64,000 nt of DNA from Clostridia bacterium (lineage in GTDB: Bacteria > Bacillota > Clostridia > Oscillospirales > Acutalibacteraceae), in contig JAFXBF010000021.1 in NCBI GenBank assembly GCA_017516745.1, positions 1 to 64,000 on the forward strand, in the 5' to 3' direction. The position numbers and the translations under genes were made by a program. Shown here piece by piece: positions 6,955-15,935 of this stretch; the first letter of the stretch is position 1, and each line of letters begins with the position of its first letter. The notes below the pieces were generated by a model. It searched no databases. It was not told where the DNA came from and was given only the letters and a program-made list of their open reading frames with translations.

Positions 6955-8319
6955 ATGAAATATGATGTTATTATCATCGGTGCAGGCCCCGGCGGTATTT
7001 TTTCTGCCTACGAGCTTACAAAGCTTGCGCCGCATATGAAGGTTGCCGTTTTTGAAGCAGGTCACGCTCTCAATAAGCGCCGTTGCCCGATTGACGGCAA
7101 AAAAATAAAAACCTGTATAGGCTGCAAAAGCTGCTCGATTATGAGCGGCTTCGGCGGTGCAGGTGCTTTTTCGGACGGTAAATATAATATCACCAACGAT
7201 TTCGGCGGTACGCTTTACGAGTATATCGGCAAAAAGCACGCTCTTGAGCTGATGCACTATGTTGACGAAATTAACCTTGCCTATGGCGGAGAGGGAACAA
7301 AGCTCTACACTACGGCAGGCTCTTCGTTCAAAAAGCAGTGCATACAGCACGACCTTCATCTTCTGGAGGCTTCCGTGCGTCACCTGGGCACGGATATAAA
7401 CTATGTCGTGCTTGAAAATCTTTATAATTACCTTAAAGATAAGGTCGATTTCTACTTTGACACCCCCGTTGAAACTATTAATATTACCGACGGCGGCTAT
7501 GAGGTAGTCTGTAAAGAGGGGACATACCCTTGCGGAAAGTGCATAATTTCCGTTGGACGTATCGGCAGTAAGTGGATGGAAAAGGTCTGCAGTGAGCTTG
7601 ATATACCTACACACAGTAACCGTGTTGATATCGGTGTGCGTGTGGAATTGCCTGCCGAGGTTTTTTCGCATATTACTGACGAGCTTTATGAAAGCAAGAT
7701 TGTTTACCGTACCGAAAAATACGGCGATAAGGTGCGTACCTTCTGTATGAATCCCAAGGGTGCCGTTGTTAACGAAAACACAAACGGCATTATTACCGTA
7801 AACGGCCACAGCTACGAAGACCCTGCAAAGCAGACGGAAAACACAAACTTTGCCTTGCTTGTTGCAAAGCATTTTTCAGAGCCTTTTAAGGATTCCAACG
7901 GTTACGGCGAAAGCATAGCACGCTTAAGCAATATGCTCGGCGGCGGTGTTATTGTTCAGCGCTTCGGCGACCTTATCCGAGGTAAGCGTTCAACACAGGA
8001 ACGTATTGACGAGGCGTTTATTACGCCCACACTCAATGCTACGGCAGGCGATTTGAGCCTTGTCCTTCCTAAGCGTATCCTTGACGGCATAATCGAAATG
8101 ATTTATGCTCTTGATAAGGTTGCACCGGGTACGGCAAACGACGATACTCTGCTTTACGGTGTTGAGGTCAAGTTCTACAATATGGAGGTTGAGGTCAACG
8201 AAAAGCTGCAAAGTAAGTACGACGGCCTTTATATCATCGGCGACGGCAGCGGCATAACCCATTCGCTTTCCCACGCCTCCGCCAGCGGTGTGTATGTGGC
8301 AAGGAATATTGCGGAATAA
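6955..8319 (+). CDS. FAD-dependent oxidoreductase of the COG2509 family
   Basis: A 454-residue flavoprotein starting with a classic Rossmann FAD motif, DVIIIGAGPGGIFSAYEL. A CPIDGKKIKTCIGCKSC cluster follows near residue 50, with GFGGAGAFSDGK soon after, a pattern typical of the uncharacterised COG2509 'FAD-dependent dehydrogenases'. The C-terminus has the second FAD motif GLYIIGDGSGITHSLSHA. The ATG at 6955 is preferred because it sits directly before the Rossmann strand; a GTG at 6946 is an alternative. It follows the Hrb gene by 20 bp, so the pair may act in one redox process. No substrate is known for this family. The four Cys near residue 50 could hold a metal or be redox active. Confidence 0.8.
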   Translation: MKYDVIIIGAGPGGIFSAYELTKLAPHMKVAVFEAGHALNKRRCPIDGKKIKTCIGCKSCSIMSGFGGAGAFSDGKYNITNDFGGTLYEYIGKKHALELMHYVDEINLAYGGEGTKLYTTAGSSFKKQCIQHDLHLLEASVRHLGTDINYVVLENLYNYLKDKVDFYFDTPVETINITDGGYEVVCKEGTYPCGKCIISVGRIGSKWMEKVCSELDIPTHSNRVDIGVRVELPAEVFSHITDELYESKIVYRTEKYGDKVRTFCMNPKGAVVNENTNGIITVNGHSYEDPAKQTENTNFALLVAKHFSEPFKDSNGYGESIARLSNMLGGGVIVQRFGDLIRGKRSTQERIDEAFITPTLNATAGDLSLVLPKRILDGIIEMIYALDKVAPGTANDDTLLYGVEVKFYNMEVEVNEKLQSKYDGLYIIGDGSGITHSLSHASASGVYVARNIAE

Positions 8320-8363
8320 ATATCCGAAGGTCGCTCCTGCAAACTCTAATTTGCATTAACAAT

Positions 8364-8397
8364 AAAGGCTGTTTTGCGTAATAGCAAAGCAGCCTTT
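8364..8397. terminator. Bidirectional terminator between convergent genes
   Basis: A 14-bp stem, AAAGGCTGTTTTGC (8364-8377) with GCAAAGCAGCCTTT (8384-8397), one G-T pair, 6-nt loop. A T-rich tract follows on the plus side. It sits between the convergent flavoprotein gene and the GDPD-like gene. Confidence 0.8.
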
Positions 8398-8401
8398 AAT
8401 A

Positions 8402-9049
8402 CTATTTTTCTGTTATTTTAATCAACGTATCCGGATGTCGTGTTGTAATATTATCCGGTGACAGAGAAATGATTTTTTTCATTTTTCTCTTTTCGTCAAC
8501 CGTCCATATTGAAACAAGCAAACCGTTTTTATGGAATGCATTAACAAGTCTTTTCGTTGCGTTATTTTTATTGAAATTGATACCTATTGCACCGTTGGCT
8601 TTTACTTTATCAACCAGCGATTTTAGGTATTTATCGGTCTGTTTCCATTTGGGTAATACACCGATGTTGAGGTAATATTCAACCTCGGGTGCTCTTGTCT
8701 TTATCGCTTCTGCAAAGCTCTCGTGCACACCGGTAAAGAAAATTCTGTCAAGTACACCGTGCTTTTTTGCAAGCGGAACAACTTGTTCAATTTTCTCAAC
8801 GCTTTTTACATCAACATTTGCCTTTAAATTGTTACATTGTTCAAGCGTTGCAAATGCTTCGTCGAGCGTAACTTCGCCGCCTTTCGGTGCATCGTGTGAA
8901 AGCAGGGGAGTGCCGTCACTGTCGAAATTAAGGTCGAATTCAATTATATCAGCACCTGCTTCAAAGCCCGTAAGTATAGCTTCAATCGAATTGGGCTTAG
9001 TGCCCATACAGCCTGTGTGTGCTGTTACGGTGAAAGGTTTTGTTTTCAT
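8402..9049 (-). CDS. Divergent glycerophosphodiester phosphodiesterase-like protein
   Basis: A 215-residue protein of the GDPD fold. The first motif reads AHTGCMG, keeping the catalytic His but replacing the substrate-binding Arg of HRG with Thr. Metal ligands are present in IIEFDLNFDSDGTPLLSHD, which also carries the second catalytic His. The C-terminus has the barrel-closing VSIWTVDEKRKM and ITTRHPD. It is shorter than typical family members (about 240-280). One base separates it from the xpt stop, so it is translationally close to a purine-salvage gene. With the Arg lost, a glycerophosphodiester may not be the true substrate. A more canonical paralogue lies at 2949-3782. Confidence 0.72.
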   Translation of the reverse strand: MKTKPFTVTAHTGCMGTKPNSIEAILTGFEAGADIIEFDLNFDSDGTPLLSHDAPKGGEVTLDEAFATLEQCNNLKANVDVKSVEKIEQVVPLAKKHGVLDRIFFTGVHESFAEAIKTRAPEVEYYLNIGVLPKWKQTDKYLKSLVDKVKANGAIGINFNKNNATKRLVNAFHKNGLLVSIWTVDEKRKMKKIISLSPDNITTRHPDTLIKITEK

Positions 9050-9050
9050 A

Positions 9051-9632
9051 TTATTGCTCTCTGAATTTAATTTCGCCTGTTTCGGCGTTCATTTCGTCAA
9101 CAATTGCGAGTGATTCGAGCTTGTAGCCGAGGTTTCTGATTACCTGACCGCCGATCTGGAAGCCCTTTTCAATGGCAATGCCCAAGCCTTCAACCTTTGC
9201 GCCCGATGCTTCGGTTATTGATATGAGTCCCTGTAAAGCGCAGCCGTTGGCGAGAAAGTCGTCAATGATAAGCACACGGTCGTCTGCGTTGAGGAATTTC
9301 TTTGAAACAATAACCTGATTTTTGTTCTTGTGTGTGAATGACTCAACCTCCGCTATGTACATATCGCCTTCAATATTGACACTCTTCGATTTCTTTGCGA
9401 AAACAAGCGGTACGTTGAAGCACCTTGCAACAGAGCAGGCTATGGCAATACCCGAAGCCTCGATTGTAAGAACTTTTGTAATGCTTTTATCGGCAAAACG
9501 GCGGTGAAATTCTTCACCCATTCTGTCCATAAGCTCAATATCCATCTGATGATTGAGAAAGCTGTCAACCTTTAAAACATTGCCCGGCTTTACAATGCCG
9601 TCTTTTATAATTCTTTCTTCAAGAAAGTTCAT
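9051..9632 (-). CDS. xpt: Xanthine phosphoribosyltransferase
   Basis: A 193-residue type I phosphoribosyltransferase. It has the Xpt start [20 protein letters not shown], the segment [16 protein letters not shown], and the PRPP-binding loop [14 protein letters not shown] near residues 118-131. It converts xanthine and PRPP to XMP for purine salvage in the cytoplasm. A GGAGGAAAA ribosome binding site precedes the ATG. Many Firmicutes place a purine riboswitch before xpt; here only 16 bp separate it from the upstream beta-helix gene, so no riboswitch fits. PRPP would come from prs at 14745-15935. Confidence 0.92.
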   Translation of the reverse strand: MNFLEERIIKDGIVKPGNVLKVDSFLNHQMDIELMDRMGEEFHRRFADKSITKVLTIEASGIAIACSVARCFNVPLVFAKKSKSVNIEGDMYIAEVESFTHKNKNQVIVSKKFLNADDRVLIIDDFLANGCALQGLISITEASGAKVEGLGIAIEKGFQIGGQVIRNLGYKLESLAIVDEMNAETGEIKFREQ

Positions 9633-9648
9633 TTGTTTTCCTCCGACG

Positions 9649-11271
9649 TCAATCGAAAATAACGTAAATTTCGTGTTTTATGGTTTCGATTATATCAAGA
9701 ATTGTTCTGATAAGCTTTTCAATAAATGTTTCCTTCTCGTACGGAGCATCAACACCTTCACCGCCGTAACAGCCGATGTTGGTGCTTGTGATTTCGTTGC
9801 CGAAGAAGTCGGTTGTGCAGTCATCGCCTTCAATTTCAATACCTGCACCGATGAGAGGGGATTTGTCAGACAGGAAATACTGTTCAAATCCTTCAAAGCC
9901 TTCGCCTGCAAAACCCGGTCTTGTGTTGAATGAGCCAAAGTCAATAAGCGGTGTCATTACCTCGTAGTAGCAGTTGTTTGTTACGGTGTTGCCTCGTGTT
10001 GGGTCAAGGTCGTAGGCTATTGTAGCACCTTCGGTAGGAATGATTATGTTGTTGGCAAAAAGTGAATCGTAAAGGTTTACAATCTGGAATTCGCCGCAGT
10101 TGATAATTGTGTTGTTGTAGAAGCTGAAGCCATGCTCTCCTGCCTTGCCGGAAGCGGTTGTGCTTCTGCCGCCGTTATCGTTAACGGAAAGGCAGTATCT
10201 TACCGTGTTGCCGTGCTGACCGCTGTGGTTAGGGCAGTTGCACATAAAGCGCATATTGTCGTGGGAATAGATGTACTGATAGGTGCAGTTGTGAGAGAAG
10301 GAGTCAAAGTCAACCGCCATACCGTCGCCGAAGTTCTTCTGTCCTGCAATTTCGCAGTACTGTATGGTGCTGTTAACGCTTCCCCAGAACCACATTGCGG
10401 CAGTGAAATATTCGATTTCGCCGTTTTCGTCAACACCTTCACCCTGACAGCAGTTAATTGCTCGGCAATGCGTTACGAGCGCACCGTCACACATACCGAC
10501 AACTACAGCTTCGGCATCCATTTCGTGGAAATAACAGCCCTTTATAAGCAGACCTGTGTTGAATATGGGGTCAATGTCCTCTTCCTCGCACCAAGGTGTC
10601 TGTGAATCGTTCCATGAGCCCCATATAATGAAGCCGTTAGCGCAGTTGTAAACTTCACAGTTGGTAATGGTCAGGTCGTTTACTGCGTATCTGGATTTTG
10701 CAGGCAGACCCTTTACCATAATTGCAGCTCTTGCCGATGAGGCACCGTTCTGAAAATCGTCACGGCTGTGAACCTTGTAGTTCTGCATATCATAAAAATA
10801 AACGTTGTCAATGGTAATGCCGACAGAGGTCTTGTTGTATGTATCAATCCATATACCGCCGCCGTTGGGTGCGGTGATGTTAAGGTTTGAAATGGTGACA
10901 TAAGAGCAGTCGAAAAGCTGGAAAACGTCTTTGCGCTCGTCGGTTTTCAGTACTGCGGTTTCGCCTTCACCGTATGAGGAAATAACAACGGGATTATCCT
11001 TTGTACCCTCGCAGGTGAGCGTAACGGCACATTCATACTCGCCGCCGTTTCTAAAAAGGAAGTGGGTGCCGGGACCGACATTAAGGTCCTTAAGACCTGC
11101 AATGCTTTTAACGGCATTGTTGATATCCGTACCGCTGTTGTTGTCGTTACCGTCAATTGCATCAATGTAATAGTAATTCTTGCTGTCTGTTGCACCGGCA
11201 AAAAGACCTGTTGTGCAAGCAAGTACAGCAAATACAAGCAGGAAACTCAATGCTCTTGTGATTTTCTTCAT
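9649..11271 (-). CDS. Secreted right-handed parallel beta-helix protein (pectate-lyase-like fold)
   Basis: A 540-residue protein with a clear signal peptide ([20 protein letters not shown], cleavage near residue 27). The body is rich in short strands with recurrent Asn/Gly turns ([45 protein letters not shown]), the hallmark of a right-handed beta-helix of the pectate lyase superfamily. The C-terminal 30 residues are an amphipathic tail without a cell-wall anchor motif. It is likely exported and may bind or cleave polysaccharide; no catalytic residue can be assigned. It has its own promoter, divergent from the GPH transporter gene, and xpt follows 16 bp downstream. Confidence 0.75.
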   Translation of the reverse strand: MKKITRALSFLLVFAVLACTTGLFAGATDSKNYYYIDAIDGNDNNSGTDINNAVKSIAGLKDLNVGPGTHFLFRNGGEYECAVTLTCEGTKDNPVVISSYGEGETAVLKTDERKDVFQLFDCSYVTISNLNITAPNGGGIWIDTYNKTSVGITIDNVYFYDMQNYKVHSRDDFQNGASSARAAIMVKGLPAKSRYAVNDLTITNCEVYNCANGFIIWGSWNDSQTPWCEEEDIDPIFNTGLLIKGCYFHEMDAEAVVVGMCDGALVTHCRAINCCQGEGVDENGEIEYFTAAMWFWGSVNSTIQYCEIAGQKNFGDGMAVDFDSFSHNCTYQYIYSHDNMRFMCNCPNHSGQHGNTVRYCLSVNDNGGRSTTASGKAGEHGFSFYNNTIINCGEFQIVNLYDSLFANNIIIPTEGATIAYDLDPTRGNTVTNNCYYEVMTPLIDFGSFNTRPGFAGEGFEGFEQYFLSDKSPLIGAGIEIEGDDCTTDFFGNEITSTNIGCYGGEGVDAPYEKETFIEKLIRTILDIIETIKHEIYVIFD

Positions 11272-11306
11272 AACAAAAACCTCACTTGTCAGCTGAATTT
11301 ACAGTT

Positions 11307-11335
11307 ATTATATCTTTTTGTGTGCGATTAGTCAA
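11307..11335 (-). promoter_or_regulatory. Sigma-A promoter for the beta-helix gene
   Basis: On the minus strand TTGACT (11335-11330) and TATAAT (11312-11307) are 17 bp apart, 36 bp upstream of the start. It is arranged back to back with the transporter promoter at 11358. Confidence 0.75.
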
Positions 11336-11357
11336 TAAATATTATTTATTGCGGAAG

Positions 11358-11386
11358 TTGACAGCGCAAAGTAAAAGAGATACAAT
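11358..11386 (+). promoter_or_regulatory. Sigma-A promoter for the GPH transporter operon
   Basis: TTGACA (11358-11363), 17-bp spacer, TACAAT (11381-11386), 36 bp before the ATG. It diverges from the beta-helix promoter; the two -35 boxes are 22 bp apart, so one regulator could control both directions. Confidence 0.75.
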
Positions 11387-11421
11387 TAATTTATCAAATT
11401 CACATCAGAAGAGGTGCTGTG

Positions 11422-13071
11422 ATGGGTGAGAGAATAAAAAAAGCCATAGGAGTTCAGGGCGATTTTAAAACCACTATACTGCCTATGATTAATTACAGCT
11501 ACGCCAATATGTATATGGGCGGTGCAGGGTACATAATCAGTATGTACTTTACGATTTTCCTTACCGATGTTGTTAATCTTTCCCTCAATCAGGCAGGTAT
11601 GGTTGTTATGTTTGCAACCGTGTGGGATGCCGTTACCGACCCTGTTATGGGTATTATAACCGACCGTACACGTGCGTCTTCTGGTAAGCACAGGCGATAT
11701 CTTCTGATAGGCATACCGCTTATGGTTATTTCTTATACGCTTTTGTGGAATTCATACGGTCTCAACGGTACACACAACAGCGCAAAGACAATGGTCTATT
11801 TTGTGCTTGTTTATATGCTTTATAAAACGGCTTATACCGTTATCGGTGTTCCGCATACTGCTATGCTGCCCGAGCTTGCACCCGAATACAATCTGCGTAC
11901 GCAGTATAATTCCGTAGGCTATCTTTTCAATTCCGCAGGTATGGTGCCTGCCTTCGGTATAGTTGTTGTAATTCTTGCCGCCTTCGGCTCAAAAGACAAT
12001 ATCACTTCTGCTTCAAAAGCACCTTTTCTTGTTATCGGTATCGTGCTTTCCGTCTTTTTCGGCATTGCGGTATTTCTCACATATTTTAAAACCCGTGAGC
12101 CGAGTTCACTTGACAATAAGGTAGATAAGCTTGATGTAAAATACATAATCCGTGAATATGTCCTCGTTTTCAGAAACAGGTCGTTCAGACAGTATTTCTT
12201 TATGAGCCTTGCTTATCAGTTTGCAACGGGATTTTATGCAAATTCAAAGGTTTACTATATTAAATATCTTGCAAACCAGTACAGCAAATATGCCCTTTTC
12301 AATGCCGTTGCAGGCGTTGCGGAGGCTGCAGCATTTCCGCTTAATTACGCTCTGACGATGAAGCACGGCAAGAAAAAATGCGGCAATATCGTCACTCCGC
12401 TTATGGTTGCAGGTCTTGCAATCGGCCTTATAATGCAGTCGGGCGGTTCGTTCTTCTGGTCGGCTCTTATGATGCTCAGTATGTTGCTTTATCCCTTCGG
12501 TATGTCCGGTCTCGGCTTTGTTTCAACTAACATTTTCCCCGACCTTACGGATGTTGACGAGCTTATCACAGGCCGTCGCAGAGAGGGCGTTATATCCACA
12601 TTCAGTACACTCATCAAAAAGAGTATAAGCGGTGTTATGGCGGCGCTTGTAGGCTTCACCCTTCAGGGCTTCGGTCTTGTAACGGGTGATACCGTTGCAG
12701 ATTATGAAAATGCTACGGGTCAGCTTTTTGCACAGTCCGCAAGTGCCGTTATGGGTGTAAGAATCTGTGTTGCTGTTATCCCGATTGCTGCAGCATTGAT
12801 TTCGCTTATCCTTCTCAAGCGTTTCCGTATGACAAAGGATGACCACACTATGATTCGTGCCGCAATTGCCACAAAACACAAATACGGCAGCGTAGCCCTT
12901 TCACCCGAAGAAAAGCAAAGATGTGAACTTATTTCGGGTCAGAAATTCGAAAATACATGGCTCGGTCAGAATAACAACGGTGAAGCACATACGCTTGAAA
13001 CAAACGAAAACGGTGAATACCTGATTTTACTCGAACTCAAAGCGGAAAAGGAGAAACTCAACAATGGCTGA
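11422..13071 (+). CDS. GPH-family (MelB-like) sugar:cation symporter
   Basis: A 549-residue membrane protein with about 12 hydrophobic segments. The N-terminal part has the MelB/GPH pattern of a helix followed by WDAVTDPVMGIITDRT and then RRYLLIGIPLMV. Family members import glycosides, pentosides, hexuronides or melibiose with Na+ or H+. A hydrophilic tail of about 75 residues follows the last helix. ATG 11422 gives better spacing to AAGAGG than the GTG at 11419. The last 8 bp overlap the next gene, implying coupled translation. Substrate is not readable from sequence; the divergent beta-helix gene suggests a plant-polysaccharide product. Confidence 0.85.
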   Translation: MGERIKKAIGVQGDFKTTILPMINYSYANMYMGGAGYIISMYFTIFLTDVVNLSLNQAGMVVMFATVWDAVTDPVMGIITDRTRASSGKHRRYLLIGIPLMVISYTLLWNSYGLNGTHNSAKTMVYFVLVYMLYKTAYTVIGVPHTAMLPELAPEYNLRTQYNSVGYLFNSAGMVPAFGIVVVILAAFGSKDNITSASKAPFLVIGIVLSVFFGIAVFLTYFKTREPSSLDNKVDKLDVKYIIREYVLVFRNRSFRQYFFMSLAYQFATGFYANSKVYYIKYLANQYSKYALFNAVAGVAEAAAFPLNYALTMKHGKKKCGNIVTPLMVAGLAIGLIMQSGGSFFWSALMMLSMLLYPFGMSGLGFVSTNIFPDLTDVDELITGRRREGVISTFSTLIKKSISGVMAALVGFTLQGFGLVTGDTVADYENATGQLFAQSASAVMGVRICVAVIPIAAALISLILLKRFRMTKDDHTMIRAAIATKHKYGSVALSPEEKQRCELISGQKFENTWLGQNNNGEAHTLETNENGEYLILLELKAEKEKLNNG

Positions 13072-13555
13072 TATTACAAAAAAAGCACCCGATAAAAAAG
13101 AAAAGAACGCTAAAAATGCCGTTCTGGATTTTCTGTTTTACCTTGTTCAATGGACTTGGGGTCTGCCCGTAAATATAGCAGGAGGAATAGCGTTTTTAAT
13201 CTGCACAAAAATAAAGAAACGCCGTTGGCAGCGCTTCGGTTATTCGTATATTGTCTATCTGCCGTGGAAATCGGGCGGACTTTCACTGGGACTCTTTATC
13301 TTTATGCGTGACCAGCACAAGAGCAAGAAATGGACATATAACACCCGTATTCACGAGTACGGCCACACCTGGCAATGCCTGCTTCTCGGACCTCTTTATT
13401 ATGTCGTAATTGCTCTGCCGTCAATGATATGGTGCAACTGCTTTGACGGCTACAGAAAGAAGAACAATATTTCCTATTACAAGCTGTATTGCGAAGCCTG
13501 GGCAAATGCCTGGGGTCAGAAATTCAGCAAAATGGAAATGGAAAAAGAAGCCTGA
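13064..13555 (+). CDS. Membrane-associated protein with HEYGH metalloprotease-like motif, function unknown
   Basis: A 163-residue protein. A Lys-rich N-terminus leads to a hydrophobic segment (about 20-48). HEYGH, a perfect HExxH zinc motif, lies at 97-101, followed by a second hydrophobic segment (103-123) and a YCEAWANAWG segment whose Glu144 could be a third zinc ligand. That layout recalls very small membrane-embedded gluzincin-like proteins, but I recognise no named family. It overlaps the GPH transporter by 8 bp, so it is likely made with it. Possible roles are processing or quality control of the transporter, or an unrelated envelope function. A C-terminal basic/acidic tail follows. 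Confidence 0.7.
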   Translation: MADITKKAPDKKEKNAKNAVLDFLFYLVQWTWGLPVNIAGGIAFLICTKIKKRRWQRFGYSYIVYLPWKSGGLSLGLFIFMRDQHKSKKWTYNTRIHEYGHTWQCLLLGPLYYVVIALPSMIWCNCFDGYRKKNNISYYKLYCEAWANAWGQKFSKMEMEKEA

Positions 13556-13564
13556 TAAAATATT

Positions 13565-13598
13565 TTACTAAAAAAGAGTGACTTTTCAGCCACTCTTT
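13565..13598 (-). terminator. Terminator downstream of reverse rubrerythrin
   Basis: On the minus strand AAAGAGTG (13598-13591) pairs with CACTCTTT (13580-13573) and is followed by TTTAG. The T-run is on the minus side, so it mainly serves the rubrerythrin transcript. Confidence 0.7.
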
Positions 13599-13619
13599 CG
13601 TGATTTATAGGGGAGATGA

Positions 13620-14162
13620 TTAACCGAAATATCTCTCAAGAAGACCCTGGAACGCCTTGCCGTGTCTTGCTTCGTCTCTTGCCATCTCGTGTACGGTATC
13701 GTGGATAGCGTCGAGGTTGAGCTCCTTAGCCATCTTTGCAAGGTCGAACTTGCCCTGTGTTGCGCCGTTTTCAGCTTCAACTCTCATCTCGAGGTTTTTC
13801 TTTGTGCTGTCTGTTACAACTTCGCCGAGAAGCTCTGCAAACTTTGCTGCGTGCTCTGCTTCTTCATAAGCTGCCTTTTCCCAGTAGAGACCGATTTCGG
13901 GGTAGCCTTCTCTGTGAGCAACTCTTGCCATTGCAAGGTACATACCAACCTCTGTGCACTCGCCCATATAATTAGCTCTCAAACCTTCGAGGATTTCTTC
14001 GGGAGCACCTGCTGCAACGCCGACAACGTGCTCGGCTGCCCAGCTCATTTCACCGCTCTGCTCGTTGAACTTGGAAGCAGGAACCTTGCACTGGGGGCAG
14101 AATTCAGGAGCTGAATCGCCTTCGTGAACATAACCGCATACAGAACATACAAACTTTTTCAT
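13620..14162 (-). CDS. Reverse rubrerythrin (rubredoxin domain first)
   Basis: A 180-residue protein. The rubredoxin domain comes first, with Cys6, Cys9, Cys22 and Cys25 (CSVC and CPQC), followed by a ferritin-like four-helix diiron domain (about 38-180) with [29 protein letters not shown] and the closing DEARHG motif. This domain order is that of clostridial reverse rubrerythrins, which reduce hydrogen peroxide and oxygen using NADH via rubredoxin partners. It is cytoplasmic. The gene lies 47 bp after a PerR-like regulator on the same strand, with no terminator between them, so both probably belong to one peroxide-stress operon. Confidence 0.92.
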   Translation of the reverse strand: MKKFVCSVCGYVHEGDSAPEFCPQCKVPASKFNEQSGEMSWAAEHVVGVAAGAPEEILEGLRANYMGECTEVGMYLAMARVAHREGYPEIGLYWEKAAYEEAEHAAKFAELLGEVVTDSTKKNLEMRVEAENGATQGKFDLAKMAKELNLDAIHDTVHEMARDEARHGKAFQGLLERYFG

Positions 14163-14209
14163 AATAATTTTTCCTCCAAAATATAATTTTTATTAATTTC
14201 TATGATTTT

Positions 14210-14593
14210 TTATTTAACGGTATTGCAGTTTGCGCAAAGACCGTAAAAAACTAAAAGATGTGAACGGATTTTTCCGCTGTAGCCCTGAGCAAAAAGGCTG
14301 TCAAGCTCTGTCAGGGGAGAATGGTCAAGGTCATACAGCCTTCCGCAATTTTCACATATCAGGTGATAGTGAAGGGAGTTGTTGCCGTCAAACCTGTCGC
14401 AGGTACCGCAATGGAATTTCAGAATTGTGCCGTTGTCGGTAAGCATTGCAAGGTTTCTGTAAAGTGTGCCGAGGCTTAAATTCGGAAGCTCTTCTTTCAG
14501 GTCCATATACAGCTCGTCTGCTGTGGGGTGGTCGGTGCGTGAACAAAGATTATTCAGTATTGTTTCTCTTTGGCGGCTGTATTTGGTTGCCAT
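14210..14593 (-). CDS. perR: PerR-like Fur-family peroxide-sensing repressor
   Basis: A 127-residue Fur-family protein. The winged helix spans 1-60 (HPTADELYMDL, LSLGTLYRNL). Regulatory metal ligands fit PerR: His22, Asp69, His75, His77 and an Asp in LYDLD (88 or 90). Structural zinc Cys pairs are C80-x2-C83 and C120-x2-C123. In PerR, H2O2 oxidises the Fe-bound His residues and releases DNA. Its own promoter carries an operator-like palindrome, and reverse rubrerythrin follows in the operon, supporting peroxide control. PerR rather than Fur or Zur is inferred from the Asp at 69 and from the neighbour. Confidence 0.85.
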   Translation of the reverse strand: MATKYSRQRETILNNLCSRTDHPTADELYMDLKEELPNLSLGTLYRNLAMLTDNGTILKFHCGTCDRFDGNNSLHYHLICENCGRLYDLDHSPLTELDSLFAQGYSGKIRSHLLVFYGLCANCNTVK

Positions 14594-14627
14594 ACAATCA
14601 CCTCACTTGTTTTGTTTTTAACGATAT

Positions 14628-14673
14628 CAGTAATCGTTACTGTTATTATAATCGCACTTTTGCTGTTTGTCAA
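14628..14673 (-). promoter_or_regulatory. Promoter with 7-1-7 operator-like palindrome for perR-rubrerythrin
   Basis: On the minus strand TTGACA (14673-14668), a 17-bp spacer and TATAAT (14650-14645) form a consensus promoter. Just downstream, covering the predicted start site, lies the 15-bp palindrome CAGTAATCGTTACTG (14628-14642), matching the 7-1-7 geometry of Fur/PerR boxes with one mismatch, although its sequence differs from the Bacillus PerR box TTATAATNATTATAA. Autorepression is the likely role. Confidence 0.8.
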
Positions 14674-14689
14674 CACTTTTTTTAAAAAT

Positions 14690-14732
14690 TTTTTAAAAAA
14701 ATTTGCCTGTGCAGTTTTGAACTACACAGGCA
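14690..14732 (-). terminator. Terminator downstream of prs
   Basis: On the minus strand TGCCTGTG (14732-14725) pairs with CACAGGCA (14711-14704), with an inner AGTT/AACT extension, followed by AATTTTTTT. Confidence 0.9.
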
Positions 14733-14744
14733 TTATATGATTAG

Positions 14745-15935
14745 TTATTTTGCTTCCTTATATCCCTTGGAAACGAGAAGGTTTTCGATTCTGTCTGCGG
14801 GGTCAAGAAGGCTGCTGACTGAAAGGTCGTGGTTGAGTGTATCTATTAGAAGGGAAACGTACTTGGAAAGGTCAACCTCTGCGTACCACTCACGGGCAAG
14901 AAGCTCGGGTGTACGGTAAATAAGGTTAGTTGTGAATACCTTGTGGATAAGTCCCTTTTCGTAAGCTTCGTCAAATGCATCAAGACCGTTGCAGAAAAGA
15001 CCGAAGCTTGTGCAGATGAAGATACGGTTTGCTTTGAGTGCCTTAAGCTTTGTAGCAACCTCAATCATTGATTCGCCGGAAGAAATCATATCGTCAACAA
15101 TGATAACGTCCTTGCCTTCAACGTTTGCGCCGAGGAATTCGTGTGCAATAATGGGGTTTCTGCCGTTAACAATTCTTGTGTAGTCACGGCGCTTGTAGAA
15201 CATACCGAGCTCAACACCGAGAACAGTTGAATAGTAAATACATCTGCCCATACCGCCTTCGTCGGGGGAGATGACCATAAGGTGTTCTTTATCGAAGTGG
15301 AGATTGTCAATGGTTCTTGTCATAGCCTTTATCATCTGATAAACAGGCTGTACGTTTTCAAAGCCCTTAAGCGGAATAGCGTTCTGCACTCTGGGGTCGT
15401 GTGCGTCGAATGTGATGATGTTGTCAACACCCATTTCGTTGCACAGCTCCTGAAGCATATTTGCACAGTCGAGTGATTCACGGGAGGAACGCTTGTGCTG
15501 TCTGCCTTCGTAAAGCATGGGCATAATTACAGTGATGCTTCTTGCCTTGCCGCCGATAGCGCTGATAGCACGCTTGAGGTTGGCAAAGTGCTCATCCGGG
15601 CTGAGCGGAACGTTGATGCCGTACATCTCGTATGTAACGCCGTAGTTGAAGCAGTCACAGAGAATGAACAGGTCATAGCCTCTTACAGTCTGGTGGATTG
15701 TTGCCTTGCCTTCGCCTGTGCCGAAACGGGGGAAGCGTACATCGATAAGGTATGAATCACGCTCATAACCTCTGAAATGAAGAGTTTCCTTGTGCTCCTC
15801 GTGTCTCTTGGATCTCCATGTGGTGAGGTACCAGTCAATCTTCTTGGCAAGCTCTTCACAACCGGGGAGAGCAATTATGCCGAGAGGGCCGTTGGGGATG
15901 GTCTGAAAGTTGTCGTCAAGCTCGGTGAATTTCAC
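14745..15935 (-). CDS. prs: Ribose-phosphate pyrophosphokinase
   Basis: A 396-residue PRPP synthetase, longer than the usual 310-330. Recognisable parts are the tandem PRTase-like domains, NVPLSPDEHFANLKRAI, IPLKGFENVQPVYQMI, VISPDEGGMGRCIYYS, and the PRPP loop VIIVDDMISSGESMIEVA near residue 275. It converts ribose-5-phosphate and ATP to PRPP for nucleotide, His and Trp synthesis. The extra length is an N-terminal segment with RSKRHEEH and FRGYERDSYL, seen in a long form common in Clostridia. The start is GTG after AAAGGAG. It is probably monocistronic, flanked by its own terminator. Confidence 0.85.
   Translation of the reverse strand: MKFTELDDNFQTIPNGPLGIIALPGCEELAKKIDWYLTTWRSKRHEEHKETLHFRGYERDSYLIDVRFPRFGTGEGKATIHQTVRGYDLFILCDCFNYGVTYEMYGINVPLSPDEHFANLKRAISAIGGKARSITVIMPMLYEGRQHKRSSRESLDCANMLQELCNEMGVDNIITFDAHDPRVQNAIPLKGFENVQPVYQMIKAMTRTIDNLHFDKEHLMVISPDEGGMGRCIYYSTVLGVELGMFYKRRDYTRIVNGRNPIIAHEFLGANVEGKDVIIVDDMISSGESMIEVATKLKALKANRIFICTSFGLFCNGLDAFDEAYEKGLIHKVFTTNLIYRTPELLAREWYAEVDLSKYVSLLIDTLNHDLSVSSLLDPADRIENLLVSKGYKEAK

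Noticed and set aside
6853-7872. 339-codon open frame on the minus strand opposite the COG2509 flavoprotein
   Set aside because: It is antisense to a gene with clear family motifs, has no ribosome binding site, and its translation is Cys/Val/Asn-rich low-similarity sequence typical of shadow frames.
9633-9648. Purine riboswitch expected before xpt
   Set aside because: Only 16 bp separate xpt from the upstream gene, and the region upstream of the beta-helix gene shows no purine-aptamer core.
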